From contig JAPDRN010000045.1 in NCBI GenBank assembly GCA_030247855.1, forward strand, positions 62,001 through 126,000: 64,000 nt of DNA, written 5' to 3'. Positions 42,743 through 53,826 of the stretch are shown here, one piece after another. Both the position numbers and the translations under genes were made by a program. Under the pieces are notes generated by a model. It made no database searches. It saw only the letters and a program-made list of their open reading frames with translations, and was not told where the DNA came from. The DNA comes from Knufia peltigerae. Lineage: Eukaryota > Ascomycota > Eurotiomycetes > Chaetothyriales > Trichomeriaceae. The first letter of the stretch is position 1, and each line of letters begins with the position of its first letter.

Positions 42743-45319
42743 CTACACGCCGTCGTCACTGTCCCTCACGTCATATAGGGGTGTCACTGGATCCCCGACC
42801 TTGATAGTGATCAGAGTCGAATCCTGTGGAGATGATGGCAAAGATTTCAAACACATGTGCATGCCGAACCAAACCTTTCCGTCCTTCCGCCGTGTCTTTG
42901 CCAGGGTGGTGAATGGTTCTTGTCGTCGCTGGGCGCTTTTCTGATCGACGCAAACCATCTGACACCTCTGACAAGGACCTAAAACATCAAAGGTACTACT
43001 ATTGTTCGCAGAGTCTGCGTCTTGTCCGATTCGCAAACAAGTCCACCCGTCCTCGACGTAGGGGGACTCGCACTGTCCGCCGATGAGTTGCTCGGCGACG
43101 ACGATGTTTCCTCGGAACGAATCGGCAGCCACGGCTTTGCCGACGCCACTACCACCGCCGCCGCCGTTGTTTTGTTTGATCTGTTCGTTCAGTCTATTCA
43201 CACTGGACCGCGAGACCAGAAGGATTGGACTCTCGTTGGCCAGGGCGATGGACCTTCCTGGCTCGGTGGCCTGGTGGCCGCGGGTCGAACCTGGGACGCG
43301 GACCTGTGCGTGCCTCGTCGTGCCCGTGGTGGGGAACCTCGCCAGCGTACAGGGGACGCCGAGGGCGGTGGTGAAGAAGTCGGAGACTTGGGGGCTTGTG
43401 TAGACTCGGACGTCGACTTGGTCGCCGCACACGGTCGAGGATTTGTCGGCCGTGGCGTCGCAGGGGGCGGAGAGGGAGGTGAGGTGGCGCGGTGATTCGT
43501 CGAGATTCAGTTCCAGAACGAGAGATGTTGCTGGTGATAAGGACGATATTGATGAGGCCGTGTCGGAAATGTATGACACCCTCAATACGCGGCTGTCGAG
43601 ATCGATCTCGGGTCGCAAGAGGGCCATGCGAGGAAAACGTTTCTGGCTCAATGCGGCGTTGGTGCCTTGGTGAACGAGGCACCATTCACGATCCCACGCT
43701 AGACCCCGGGCGCCAACTTTCCACGGCGTGTCGGGTGGGATCTTGTACGCCGCGCAACTCTTGATCGGGAACACTGATAGGCTTTCGACCACGAATGACT
43801 CCGTTGGACGTTCTAATCGTAAGTTGGTGGCAGGGAGACGAAGCTGTGAGATGACGGCGGCGGGGGGGCCGGTGTCGACGTAAAACTCCTTGATGAAACC
43901 GACAAACGTCGCGACGTCTGCGGGACTGCTCATGGCGCCGAAACTGACACGGATGGCACCCGTGGGTTTGCCGTTGATGATGTCGTTGTCACCTCCACAC
44001 CGCTGCCCGGCGGCGTAGTTTTGGCGCATTTCGTCGGCCGAGAGACCCAGGTGAGTCGCCACACCTCCTGGGTTGCAGAGTCCGCCTGTGCGGAATTGGA
44101 TGTTTCGGACGATTGCGAGTTTTTCGACCTCGTTGGTGCTGACGATCTCGCCTTTGTTGTCCTTCAGATTGAAGGCAACCACCGGACCTTGATTGCCTTT
44201 TTCGGCTATATCGTCGCCGGAATACAAGACACAAACCTGTGCGCCGTTTCTGTGCCGGAGGTCGCGCAGATGACGCCGGAGCATTGATGCGAGAGACTTG
44301 GCGTGCCTCGAGACGTTGGCCATGCCGCCATACAGTCTTTTGTGCACGCCCAAGGCCAAGTCTAATGCGACGATGTTATGGAACGGTAGGGTGCCGTCCT
44401 CGAGTCGAGTGTGCAGGGATGATTCCCTCTTTGCGTGCCAGGTTTCCCCGATCATGGTCACCATGTCAACCGTACCGCCACCAAAGTATTTTCGTTGCAG
44501 CAAGATATCCCCTGATCGTTTTCGGACGATTAGAGCGCCGACGTCGGGGAAGCCAAAGATTTTGTAGAAGCTGACGGCGGTAAAGTCAGGAGCCGTTGAA
44601 CCATCTGATAGATCTAGAGCGGCCGTGGATACTAGCGCCGCTGCGTCGAGAAGAGAATAAACGGGTGAATTCTGTGAGATGCGCAGTCTCTGTATCTTCT
44701 CCAACCATCGCATAGGTAGTCGTCGTCCTGTCATGTTGGATTGGGCAGGATAACCAAATAACAATGGTGTTTGATCATCGCCCTGGCTTGTCTGTTCCAG
44801 GCTAGCGAGCCATTGTTCAACTTCATCATCGTCTCTGAAACAGTGGCTTCTTTGAGAAGCCAACTCTCTGACGCCCACCATACTGGTGTGGGATTCTGCG
44901 TGGTATCGGTAATGGAAGCCATCGTTCCCATCCCGAAAGGCGTCGGCCACAAGCTTGATTGCAGCCGTGGCATTAGTCACAAAGATCACGTCAAAGTCGT
45001 CCGGGCTTGCGTTGAAGAACCGTAAGACGCTCAGACGTACGTCGTCAATTCGACGCGACGATAATTGAGACGAGGCTGATGCGGAATGGGGGTTTCCGAA
45101 GATATTGCAGGTGAGTTCTTTGGAATACGCCTCGATAAGGCTCTTAGCATATAGCGTGGTGCCAGCATGGTCGAGATAGGTTGTATGTGAGAGATTGGGA
45201 TACTCTTGATTCCGAATCTCGTCAATATTAGTTATGACGCCCGTATCTGGGTCGATTGTCGCCACATGTTGAGCGTCTTTCGATCCTGCGCTGTATCTCG
45301 TCGATGTATCGTGGTCCAT
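42743..45319 (-). CDS. hxB: molybdenum cofactor sulfurase
   Basis: Single exon, 858 aa. The N-terminal half is a cysteine desulfurase-like PLP domain: NLSHTTYLDHAGTTLY, NIFGNPHSAS, VIFVTNATAAIKLV, the PLP lysine in SFYKIFGFPDVGAL, then FRTGGLCNPGGVA, which holds the catalytic cysteine. The C-terminal half is a MOSC domain: SVFPIKSCAAYKIP, GLAWDREWCLV, and VLGPCQRCQMVC, then KDGKVWFGMHM. The enzyme exchanges an oxo for a sulfido ligand on Mo cofactor, activating xanthine dehydrogenase and related hydroxylases (Aspergillus HxB). The start is the ATG at 45319 (MDHDTSTRY); 4 codons upstream are open but begin with TTG. A Gly-rich loop NNGGGGGSGVG sits in the MOSC part. Confidence 0.96.
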   Translation of the reverse strand: MDHDTSTRYSAGSKDAQHVATIDPDTGVITNIDEIRNQEYPNLSHTTYLDHAGTTLYAKSLIEAYSKELTCNIFGNPHSASASSQLSSRRIDDVRLSVLRFFNASPDDFDVIFVTNATAAIKLVADAFRDGNDGFHYRYHAESHTSMVGVRELASQRSHCFRDDDEVEQWLASLEQTSQGDDQTPLLFGYPAQSNMTGRRLPMRWLEKIQRLRISQNSPVYSLLDAAALVSTAALDLSDGSTAPDFTAVSFYKIFGFPDVGALIVRKRSGDILLQRKYFGGGTVDMVTMIGETWHAKRESSLHTRLEDGTLPFHNIVALDLALGVHKRLYGGMANVSRHAKSLASMLRRHLRDLRHRNGAQVCVLYSGDDIAEKGNQGPVVAFNLKDNKGEIVSTNEVEKLAIVRNIQFRTGGLCNPGGVATHLGLSADEMRQNYAAGQRCGGDNDIINGKPTGAIRVSFGAMSSPADVATFVGFIKEFYVDTGPPAAVISQLRLPATNLRLERPTESFVVESLSVFPIKSCAAYKIPPDTPWKVGARGLAWDREWCLVHQGTNAALSQKRFPRMALLRPEIDLDSRVLRVSYISDTASSISSLSPATSLVLELNLDESPRHLTSLSAPCDATADKSSTVCGDQVDVRVYTSPQVSDFFTTALGVPCTLARFPTTGTTRHAQVRVPGSTRGHQATEPGRSIALANESPILLVSRSSVNRLNEQIKQNNGGGGGSGVGKAVAADSFRGNIVVAEQLIGGQCESPYVEDGWTCLRIGQDADSANNSSTFDVLGPCQRCQMVCVDQKSAQRRQEPFTTLAKTRRKDGKVWFGMHMCLKSLPSSPQDSTLITIKVGDPVTPLYDVRDSDDGV

Positions 45320-45960
45320 TAGGGTGGCCAATCCTGCAATATCCCGCGATCCTGAGATGAAAACGCAAATTTGGCACCCATGGATATCCTGTAGTGATTT
45401 GTGAACGAGGTCAGAGTGCCCTTTGGCTTATATCAACTAAGATTCATGTACGAGTACGTGGGAATTGCTCGAAAGAGAGAAACAACTAATGTACGACAGG
45501 CGAATGGCGCGGCTTGTAATGATAAAGATGGGGGGGGGTTTCATTCCCTCTACATCGGCCTTCTCCGACGAGGGAGAAACGATGCGTGATTGGAGGAATG
45601 CCAACTCATCGTACAAAGTCGTACTCGTACTCGTATCCGTATGTCGTTCCCCCATTCTTTGCTTTCACTGTCCCTGGATGTCAGCCATCGTGACGGGAAT
45701 TTGAGTGCGAATTCTTACCGATGAACCACCCAGGTCACTCCGTCCTATTCCTCTCACGTTCCCGTTTCCCCTTCGATGTCGGGTTTCCCCAGGCACCCTG
45801 GCCAACGGATTCGATCATCAAGGAGTCGATGAGACGGCGAGCCTCGTCCGCCACCATCAGAGGCCGCTCGGGAAAACAGGTGGCTCGATAGCGTGAAGCA
45901 ATTCTGTGACCCACCGGCGGCAGTGTGGATTTGTTGGAACAATGACTTGCTCACCAAGTG
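45320..45960. other. upstream region of Mo cofactor sulfurase
   Basis: Contains TACGAGTACGTG at about 45451 and TCGTACTCGTACTCGTA at 45611, and a run of G at about 45531. No gene seen. Confidence 0.45.
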
Positions 45961-46440
45961 TCAGGATTCGAGCTCGTCCAGCTCTACGACGAACGAGAGT
46001 TCGGAGGAGAACTCGGTCGACGTCCCACTGCCGCCGCGGTCGAGGGTCTGTAGACCCGTGGTGCGCTTGATGCTTGAATCGCCGAGAGAATTTCGCTCCG
46101 TCAATTCCAGACAATCCAAGATCTTAGAATAGCACTCGGCGGCTAACATGAACTGTGCCAATTCTCTATAAGTCATTACGGAGATATCATTGTCAGTGAA
46201 AGAAGTCGAGACTCGGTCAGCAGCGAAATGAAGTCGTCCTTCAAAAATTCTCAGGCATTCGTATTCAATCTTATCAAGTTCTTCGAGATATCTGTGCTAA
46301 AATGACCCAACTCTTGCCGAGAATTCCATAACTCAACCATCAATCGAGCACGAGCCGAGAAAAGTCGCTGGGCCGCTAATACATATTTACGCAATGTCGC
46401 AAAAGGACAAGAAATGTCAACACATTGCACCGCCAATCTA
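45961..46440 (-). pseudogene. broken small coding region of unknown function
   Basis: Two minus-strand reading frames look coding and follow each other: 46440 to about 46290 (AQRLFSARARLMVELWNSRQELGHF) and about 46280 to 45961 (EELDKIEYECLRIFEGRLHF ... ELAQFMLAAECYSKILDCLEL). They are offset in frame with no room for a normal intron at the break, where the sequence reads GATATC; losing one AT pair would restore frame in this analysis. Alternatively a 41-base intron 46282..46322 (GTTGAG to TTTTAG) could bridge, replacing part of the first frame. No good ATG is found upstream, so I treat it as a likely decayed or misread gene. The helical composition suggests a coiled-coil protein. Unknown family. 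Confidence 0.35.
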
Positions 46441-46532
46441 AAGAAATTCGTTAGTCCAACATCCTATTTCTTCACTCCTGGCCCCGATGCGCCGCACACA
46501 GGAGACTATTCGAAGTCTTGGTCGTTCGTAGT

Positions 46533-47195
46533 CTAGACGTAGTACCGACGTCGACTGCTGCTTCTTCTTGATCCAGACCGAGAATGGCCCCGTCTGCTGC
46601 TGTGTCTCGATGATCTTCTGACTTCCTTCACAACCACATTCCTTTGATGCCGGTGAAGAAAGAGGGCGAGGATAAATGTCCAAAAGAAGTTGATAGTATT
46701 GATGATGCCCAATGCCCAAGATGCCTTCAAAAGAGAGCAATTTTTATTGAGGTGAACAGCCCATGACGAACCGCTGTTGCGGCCATAGTATCCAAATGGT
46801 CCAAGATTGATATAGATTGAGCCACTTGAGAAATTATTGCAGTTCACGTTGCCGATGCCTCGGAGTTCATAGTCCGCAGCGATGAAGGCGCCGACGAAGC
46901 ATAGATCGATGAATGCGACAAACATGGCCGAGCGCCGGGTAGACCCGAGACGCAGTAGGGTAGCGACAGCCCAAGCGCAGGCTAAGACGGAGACAATGAA
47001 AAGGACGAGGATGAAGGACGGAGTCAGTTGGTTATTGTCATTGAAACCATCGACAAACCATGCCTGCAAGGTGGTTAGTGATTCTTGTTTCATCAAGAAA
47101 TGCCATCAGCGCAGACGCACCAACATCCCAATGATGGGAATCAGAGTAACAATCTCGAAAATTCTCGCGAGGGAGAAGAGTAACCCTCCAAGCAT
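46533..47195 (-). CDS. MARVEL-domain four-helix membrane protein
   Basis: Exons 47195..47121 and 47063..46533 (57-base intron) give 201 aa. Four hydrophobic segments: LARIFEIVTLIPIIGMLAWF, FILVLFIVSVLACAWAVATL, AMFVAFIDLCFVGAFIAADY and the last ASWALGIINTINFFWTFILA, with paired cysteines between TM3 and TM4 (NCNNF, NKNCSLLKASW). The C-terminus is a Arg/Ser-rich tail (RRSSRHSSRRGHSRSGS) ending RRYYV. This matches fungal MARVEL proteins of eisosome/plasma membrane type, function unclear. It lies upstream of, and on the same strand as, the broken small coding region. Confidence 0.88.
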
Positions 47196-48236
47196 CGTGC
47201 CGACAGCCTCGTACGGGCTATTGGAACTGACGGCGTAGATTGTTGCTCAGGCTTCGGTGGTGCCGTCCGTGCGTGCGATGAGATGGGATGATGGTCACTG
47301 CTCGACGATGGTCCGCAACGTGACAGGTTCAATGCGGGGTTACACAGATCGATTCGTTCGATACCTCGACACGATCTCACCCACGTTGTGCGAGGAACGC
47401 TATTCGTATGAAATAGAAAGATGAAAAAGAAACTTGGAAAATCTTTCCAGCCTACCAATGTGACTATATACGGATCAAGAGGGAGAAGTAATACACAAGA
47501 TCTTGAGAGATAGGCGAGGATAGCAAGCAAAGAAGGAGGCTGGGGACATGGAGTTGTTAGTGGGATGATTTTGGATGTGGCTGGTTTCGTCCGAAGAGAA
47601 AGCCGGGCATTTTGCACATGGTTGACGCATCCTCCGGCTAACCATTTAGGCGTTGAATGTACGTACAAGGACCATGGCAGTGGCGCCCAACAAGCTTGGA
47701 GAGGCCCCTAGCTTAGTGACCCTGGTAAGCCTCATGGTCCCCGATAGCCGCCTGGTGACCGACCCGAGAGTCCGTGGCAAGGCTGGCGAGGCTCCGGAGA
47801 CAATTGGCTGATTCTCGCTCTGCCTGGCTTAGCCTTGAATTTAGTGGCCGAATTGCGAGGCTAACTACTCCGTACTCCGTAAGGGAAAGTCTAGCGCCTC
47901 GAACCTTGTGATTTTTCGGTCAACGTCCTTCATTCCCAGGTTCGCTTCCTCTTGTTCAAATCGACTTGCTGTACATAAAAAATTTGTTGAAGCGCTGCAA
48001 AGGTACCACGCAGCATTATTCATTCACGTGAACAGACTTCTACGTCTGTTTGAGATCTTCCGATCCTTCATTCCGCCATTTGGGAGTTCATTCGACTTTC
48101 TAGCGAGACATCCCACATGATCCAAGACGGGCGGCTCCAGCTTTTTGGTCATCCATCAGTCTCTGTTCCCAGCAACCTCTTGTCTCCCGAACACAAGCGC
48201 TTAACCTGTGCTCCAATTTCCACATCTAGATCCTGA
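47196..48236. other. divergent promoter region MARVEL/DUF202
   Basis: About 1 kb without a supported gene. Holds a doubled TACTCCGTACTCCGTA palindrome at 47866-47881. Frames on both strands lack known motifs. Confidence 0.45.
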
Positions 48237-48918
48237 ATGGCAGAGGCAAACGAACATCATGGAGACCTACCGCCCGCTCGGCATACCCTCTCGATTCATT
48301 CTGATCGTGAGGCCTTAGAACTTGACCATGCTCAAGCGAATGGCTTCCCCCCTCTAACGACGGTCGTTACAAATCAAAGTACTCCCCGAGCCTTGCGTTG
48401 GTGGCGGAGACACATCTCGTTGGGTGTCCCACATGTCAAGTGCCGAGATCATTTGGGTAAGAACAGAGGCGGGGGCGATAAACTCCTCCTGGCCTGGGAC
48501 ATCATGACCTGGCTAATCTTCTACCTAGCCAACGAAAGAACCTTTTTGGGTTATCTTCGGACAGGGCAGGCTTTCGCGATGCTAGGTGTGATCATTGCCC
48601 AAGTCATGCGTCTTCAACACAGCATTACTCCTGATCCAGTCTTGGGTTACTTCGCCGTCAGTGTGCCCTTGTCATCTGCATGTCACGCGTCAGCAATTGC
48701 CGTATCACTTCTGGGAGCCATTCGCTTCTTTCGGTATCAGAAGGAAATGGCTCGGGGCTATGCTGTATGTGGTGGATGGGAGATCAAAACTGTTGGCACA
48801 CTGGCCACCATGGTATGTCTATCACCTGTGATATTGACTGCCTTTGCTCTTCTAACGCTTTTAGGTAATATTATCTATGATCTGCCTTGTACTAGCTATC
48901 ACAATCGAAAAGGGATAA
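48237..48918 (+). CDS. DUF202 membrane protein
   Basis: Exons 48237..48812 and 48865..48918 (52-base intron, branch TTCTAACGC) give 209 aa. The DUF202 core is seen as FYLANERTFLGYLRTGQAFAMLGVIIAQ; two further hydrophobic segments follow and the short second exon supplies VILSMICLVLAITIEKG, the last helix. Without the splice the reading would run on in a non-hydrophobic frame to 48977, so the splice is preferred. DUF202 is shared with bacterial YidH and the C-terminal part of yeast VTC subunits; small fungal members are membrane proteins without a defined role. Polar N-terminus of ~85 residues. Confidence 0.85.
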
Positions 48919-50018
48919 TCCCCAATTTTCATGCAGAGGAAACTCCATCCGTCACTCTCACACGGCCGCCGGCCTAGCAGGAATAGCAGGATGGACGAGC
49001 AGCGGCTTCCACTTGAGGACTAGCCTAGCATGCAGTCCAGAACCGCAAAGTCCGTCTAGCTGCTGTTCAGCCGACCACGGAGATCCGTGCCAACATGCAA
49101 TGAGTCAGCAAACTTGATGATTGCATAATTGATGCTATCTGGCTGCTGTAGGCGAGAGACTTATCAGCGCCCTTTTTCCGTGCAGGCCTTGTTGGTTTAC
49201 AAGTCGGATCGAGAATGCACCTGATTTGACGGCAGAGTGACAAAATCTTTGATCTCCCGGATCACATTCGCATCATCTGACGATAAAAGGCACAGCATCA
49301 GACAAAGGAACCCAAACTCTGAAGCCCGGATGTTCCCTAGTGACTGGCCTCCAAGGTCGTATTGTGCTCTATCACAACGAACCGTTTGTGGGGAGTTTCC
49401 TCATGGGATCGTCCATATGTCTATGCGGCATCATTCCTCCAGGTATTCACCAGTCACAGACGCCAAAAAATCAATAATTACATGCGGCCATCTGGCCATC
49501 TTTCTGCATGAATCTCTGTCGGCCTGGTTAGGAGTGTGATCATCCTGTGATCCCGAAGTCTGCCTTGATCGGCCTCGAACCGAAAGGCCTGACCTAATGG
49601 TAACCCCCGGAAAAGGCGCCTATGTTAGTCAGTCACGTGATTATATCGTCGTTCTCTTGCACGATCTCAACATCATCCGCGAATCTCCTCTTTCAACACG
49701 ATAACGGCCTTTTGCAGAGTGAAGATGCTCTGTGCCACTCGCATGGAGAAAAGCAAGTTACTGTTCATGAAGAGTAACAGGAAATTTCGCTTGTGTGATG
49801 ACGAATTCGTTCCAGAAGGATCGAGCATCTATCTGTTGTGCAAGAGTCAGAATCAAATATCACTGTCCAGGGAGTTGCTGAACAGGCTGTAATATTTGCT
49901 ATCTCCTTGACGTAAAACTCCAAGTCTTTCAGCCCTACTCTAAGTTGAGATGCCAACCTTGTCCCGAAATTTGATATTGTGGATCCTATCTCAGCACGCA
50001 GATTTGGCGGTGTAGGCC
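48919..50018. other. intergenic, no supported gene
   Basis: A 106-codon minus-strand frame at 49765..50085 overlaps the next gene's start and has no family features. No repeat array or RNA gene seen. Confidence 0.45.
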
Positions 50019-50831
50019 ATGCCCACACCACAAGACGCATTCTCAAGACTTTCGCTGGAGAGCTACCTCGCCTTCGAGGATTCAAGATGTAATCTACAGC
50101 ACAGGAGGCGTGAAGTGTGGGATATTCTTTCCTCTTTCGATGGATGGAGGTTTGCGATTGAATTCAGGCCTGCGGACTGGGATAAAGTGACCGAGGTCCA
50201 GCGCAATTCCGCTCTCACCATACCCGGAGACTTGGAGGGCACCATGCTTTATAGAGGTTGCCACGACGTTGCAGCCTGGCAAGCCCTCAACAAGGCTTTG
50301 CCATCCAGCGTGCGTGCCAGGATGTTCGGTGAAAAGCTGAAGCGTCGTTTCGTTAGGCGGTTCCAAGAGTTCGACGGTCTACGAAATGCCGGCCAGGGAG
50401 GGAATGGGGAGCGACGTAAACTGGAGGATATCGTACGGGAATTACGATATCTTCCAAGGATTGCCAAAAAGGATCTCATGCAACGACGTGAAGGCAAAGC
50501 AACTACCATCGTCGTCCTTATCAAGGCCTTGCGGGATGTCTGCGGGAGCCAGGTCAGCATACCGTCACTGCCAGGGAGTAGTCTTTATCACCAACTGATC
50601 CACAACGTTGATTCTGACCAGGACATGTTTGTTCTCGATGCAATCCGGGCTGTCAACTTCAATGATCCATCGTGGGCGATGACCACTGACGAGGTCCGTG
50701 AGGTGACCCAAATACTGCAACGCATCGAAGCCGCTCTCCGGTCCATCACCGCCCCGTCGCTCTATACCGCCACGGTCCGAGACATCACGAATGCCGTTCA
50801 AGCAAAGGCTCCCCGCAGACGTGGAACATAG
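50019..50831 (+). CDS. hypothetical protein, 270 aa
   Basis: Single open frame starting with a good ATG (MPTPQDAFSRLSLESYLAFED). It is mostly alpha-helical by composition, with charged stretches (KLKRRFVRRFQEFDGLR, RRKLEDIVRELRYLPRIAKKD) and a C-terminal helical block VREVTQILQRIEAALRSI. Tail ends in a basic PRRRGT. I recognise no family. No signal peptide or membrane segment is seen. The antisense frames (50094..50366, 50249..50560) are shorter and unlike proteins. Coding reality rests on frame length and composition only. Confidence 0.6.
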   Translation: MPTPQDAFSRLSLESYLAFEDSRCNLQHRRREVWDILSSFDGWRFAIEFRPADWDKVTEVQRNSALTIPGDLEGTMLYRGCHDVAAWQALNKALPSSVRARMFGEKLKRRFVRRFQEFDGLRNAGQGGNGERRKLEDIVRELRYLPRIAKKDLMQRREGKATTIVVLIKALRDVCGSQVSIPSLPGSSLYHQLIHNVDSDQDMFVLDAIRAVNFNDPSWAMTTDEVREVTQILQRIEAALRSITAPSLYTATVRDITNAVQAKAPRRRGT

Positions 50832-52203
50832 CCAACTGAAAGTTAGGATGTGCAAAAGGTCGATTGTACGTGTCTACGGGTGATGGATCTTGAAGGGTGA
50901 GGTTTGATGCCGCGTACTCTGGATCGGCTTCCTGGCTTTTCTGGTTTTTCTAATTTCTGTTATCACCGACTATTACAACACTACTGATGCCCGCGGAGTC
51001 GACCATTCATTCCAGCAGAATTTTGTGAACGAATTGGCCCATTTTAGTGACGTTTCTTGCTTGGTAATTACAAAGTCAACTTATATAAACTTGTTATCTA
51101 CGCAGGTAGAAAGTAATGATGATGCCCGGGCGGCTTTTTCCCATGATGAGGTTGCGAAGTGGATATTGGGTTTATCCGGCAGTTTCGGCCGAGGTTCTGA
51201 CTTATTTGATCAGCACGAATACGAGAGAGTGCAGACTACGAGTATTGCTTTACTCCTTGGGTACTCCTGAAGTACGGAGAGCCTTGGGTACAGTACCTAA
51301 ACGGAGGGTTGGTTGATAGGTACTCTATTATCTGCGTCTGACCTCCCCCTAGGTTACCTTCCTTAACTTCTACGGTGGGGTGCTTAAGGTAGTTGGTTCC
51401 TGAGTCAAGCACACTATCATCACCAGTTCGCGGGGTAATCTTGAACTGCATCTACTAATAAGTATTTATTCCGTTTTAGGGCTTTTTCGGGCAGGCGCCA
51501 AATATCCGGGCGCTCTTCTCGGCACCCCGGGTCTTCCTCGTGTTCATACGAGTACGAGTACGCGAGTATGTAAGGTCATCGTTAATTAGGTACTCAAAAT
51601 GTGTAGTAATAAACGTCACCACTGCCTAGGTATCGATTCGAATGTCGATCCATCTTTCTCCGCAAAAAGGGTCTTATTGACTGTCGACGAGCTTTGTCGA
51701 CTTCTCTCCTCTGCAGCCGAGGGACATCAGGTTGGCGCCTACGAATATCCGTACTCTCTGCCCACTCACCATCTAACCCCGCATGGACATTTCTTGCGAG
51801 GCTGACTCGGGTCTCATTACTAAGATACCAACGAACCTTTCTGACTCGATAGGCTCGAGAACATGCCGTTGCAATCCTACCTGTGCATAACGAGGGCCGT
51901 CTTCTCGCCGACTGGTTAGATGACGATTGTCCCCCCTCGGAACGCCTCCGTTGCTGGTGAATTGCCGCTCCCAAATGTGATGTTCAGGCATCCTGCCGAT
52001 ACATCTACCTCCCTTACCTTGGCTGGCTGGTTTATTAAGGTCGACCCTACCCGCACCTTCCTGTGACAACGACTTCGTCACCAACCTTGACTTCATCAAG
52101 AATTGAACGCAGCCCTCAATTTTTTTTTCGTTTTCAAGCTGATTCGAGCGTGCTCATCACAATCATCTTACCCCTCCTCTCTAGTCCCACCACTGCAGGA
52201 ATC
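50832..52203. other. intergenic, upstream of alcohol dehydrogenase
   Basis: 1.4 kb without a supported gene. Contains TACGAGTACGAGTACGCGAG at 51547-51566 and related TACGGAG/GTACCTA elements near 51275-51360; pyrimidine-rich just before the ADH start (about 52080-52200). Confidence 0.45.
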
Positions 52204-53421
52204 ATGGCTTCCGTTCAAGTACCTTCGCGTCACAAAGCTGTCGTGTATGACAACCCTGGCAGCATCTCGACCAAGGTCGAGGAAATCGAAACCCCCAAGC
52301 CCGGCGTCGGCGAGGTTCTGGTAAACCTGACGCACTCTGGCGTTTGTCACAGTGACATGGGTGTCATGAACAACTCGTGGCAATGGCTACCGGCACCTAC
52401 ACAAAAGGGCCAAGTTGGTGGTCATGAGGGAGTTGGAACCGTTGCTGCCTTTGGTCCAGGCACCGAGAACTCCGGACTGAAGCTTGGCGACCGTGTAGGT
52501 ATCAAATGGATCGCCGCTGCTTGCGGCAACTGCCAACCTTGCCTTGTCGGCGCCGATGCCATGTGCACCACGGCAAAGATCAGCGGGTACTATACTCCTG
52601 GCACATTCCAGCAGTATGCTCTCGCTCCAGCCCACTATGTCACACCTATCCCGGATGGTGTACCTAGTGACATGGCGGCTCCGATGCTCTGCGGTGGTAA
52701 GTTTGGCCTACCTACGTTCCGACCCGACCACAACTAAGCAATCGCAACAATGGTACAGGTGTCACTGTCTACAGCGCCCTTTGCAAATCCGGCGCTCGAC
52801 CTGGAGACTGGGTCGTTATTCCAGGAGCTGGTGGTGGCTTGGGACATATGGCGCTCCAGATTGGCGCTAGAGGAATGGGCTTCCGCATGATTGGTATCGA
52901 CATGGGCGAGAAAGAGCAGCTCGCCAAGGAGTGCGGTGCCGAGGTCTTCATTGATCTCGGGAAGTACTCGCGAGACGATGAAGGAACGGCAAAACTCGTC
53001 GAGGATGTCAAGGCTGTGACGGGAGGCGTTGGTGCCGCAGCTGTGGTGGTGTGCACTGCCAGCAACGCGGCTTATGCTCAAGGCTTGAGCTTCCTCAGAT
53101 ATCGAGGAACTCTTGTTTGTGTAGGCGTGCCCGAGGGCAAAATGGTGCCGATCGCAACGGCAGACCCTGCAACCCTACTTGCTGCGGAGAAACGCATCGT
53201 TGGCAGTGCGGTTGGCAATCGAAAGGACGCCATCGACACACTGGAAATGGCATCTAGGTAAGACAATTGCCGGACTTGTGTAAGATCCTGTCACTGACCA
53301 ATATAGGGGAATCGTCAAGACTCACTTCGAGGTGCAACCGATGGATAAATTGACCGAAGTTTTTGAGCGGATGGAGAAAGGCAAACTACAGGGAAGAGTA
53401 GTTCTTGACCTGAGCGGGTAG
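52204..53421 (+). CDS. zinc alcohol dehydrogenase (yeast ADH type)
   Basis: Exons 52204..52696, 52759..53257 and 53307..53421 give 368 aa. Catalytic zinc ligands are Cys48 in SGVCHSDMGV and His74/Glu75 in GGHEGVGTV; the structural zinc has Cys107, 110, 113 and 121 in AACGNCQPCLVGADAMC. Cofactor domain: VVIPGAGGGLGHMALQ. The protein fits tetrameric NAD-dependent ethanol/primary alcohol dehydrogenases of fungi, with a slightly longer than usual MNNSWQWLPAPTQKG insert before GGHEG. The start at 52204 (MASVQVPSRHKAVVYD) is normal. Both introns are GTAAGT/GTAAGA-AG, 62 and 49 bases. Confidence 0.94.
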
Positions 53422-53826
53422 ATGAGAAATATGTATTGTGGTACTCCGTAGTATAGAGCAAGGTGAAGTGAGGTCCTCACAAGCCTTCCTATAGGAGATT
53501 TGAGACCAACAAATACATCTCATGAAATCCAATTTCTCCTCTCTTTGTCAGCTGCATATCCGTAAATTGCCTTGGGCGCCGGACGAGGCTGAGTTTGGAG
53601 ATGGCGCCAACACCACGAATGGTTGATCCGCTGCGCTGTAGAGAATACGAGCACGTTAAACTCCCGCCATAACTGGCTGTCAATGAACGTTGGTGCTGGT
53701 CTCACCAGGTTCAGTTGCTACAGAAGTTCGATCTGAAGCAGAGAAGGCTGACTACAGGTGTTGGTCTAGTGGCCTGTGCAACTGCAACCGCAGCTGTTCA
53801 CCTACCCCGTACTTTAGAATGACAAT
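53422..53826. other. intergenic between ADH and coiled-coil protein
   Basis: TACTCCGTA at 53442. A TTGGTCTAGTGG text at about 53760 looks a little like a tRNA 5' end, but no anticodon or T arms follow. No gene. Confidence 0.5.

Noticed and set aside
43022..43495. Gly/Asp-rich frame opposite Mo cofactor sulfurase
   Set aside because: Antisense of the MOSC-domain coding region.
49765..50085. 106-codon minus-strand frame
   Set aside because: Overlaps the start of the 270-aa plus-strand gene and lacks motifs.
53755..53800. tRNA-like TTGGTCTAGTGG text
   Set aside because: No matching acceptor stem, anticodon arm or T-loop consensus follows.
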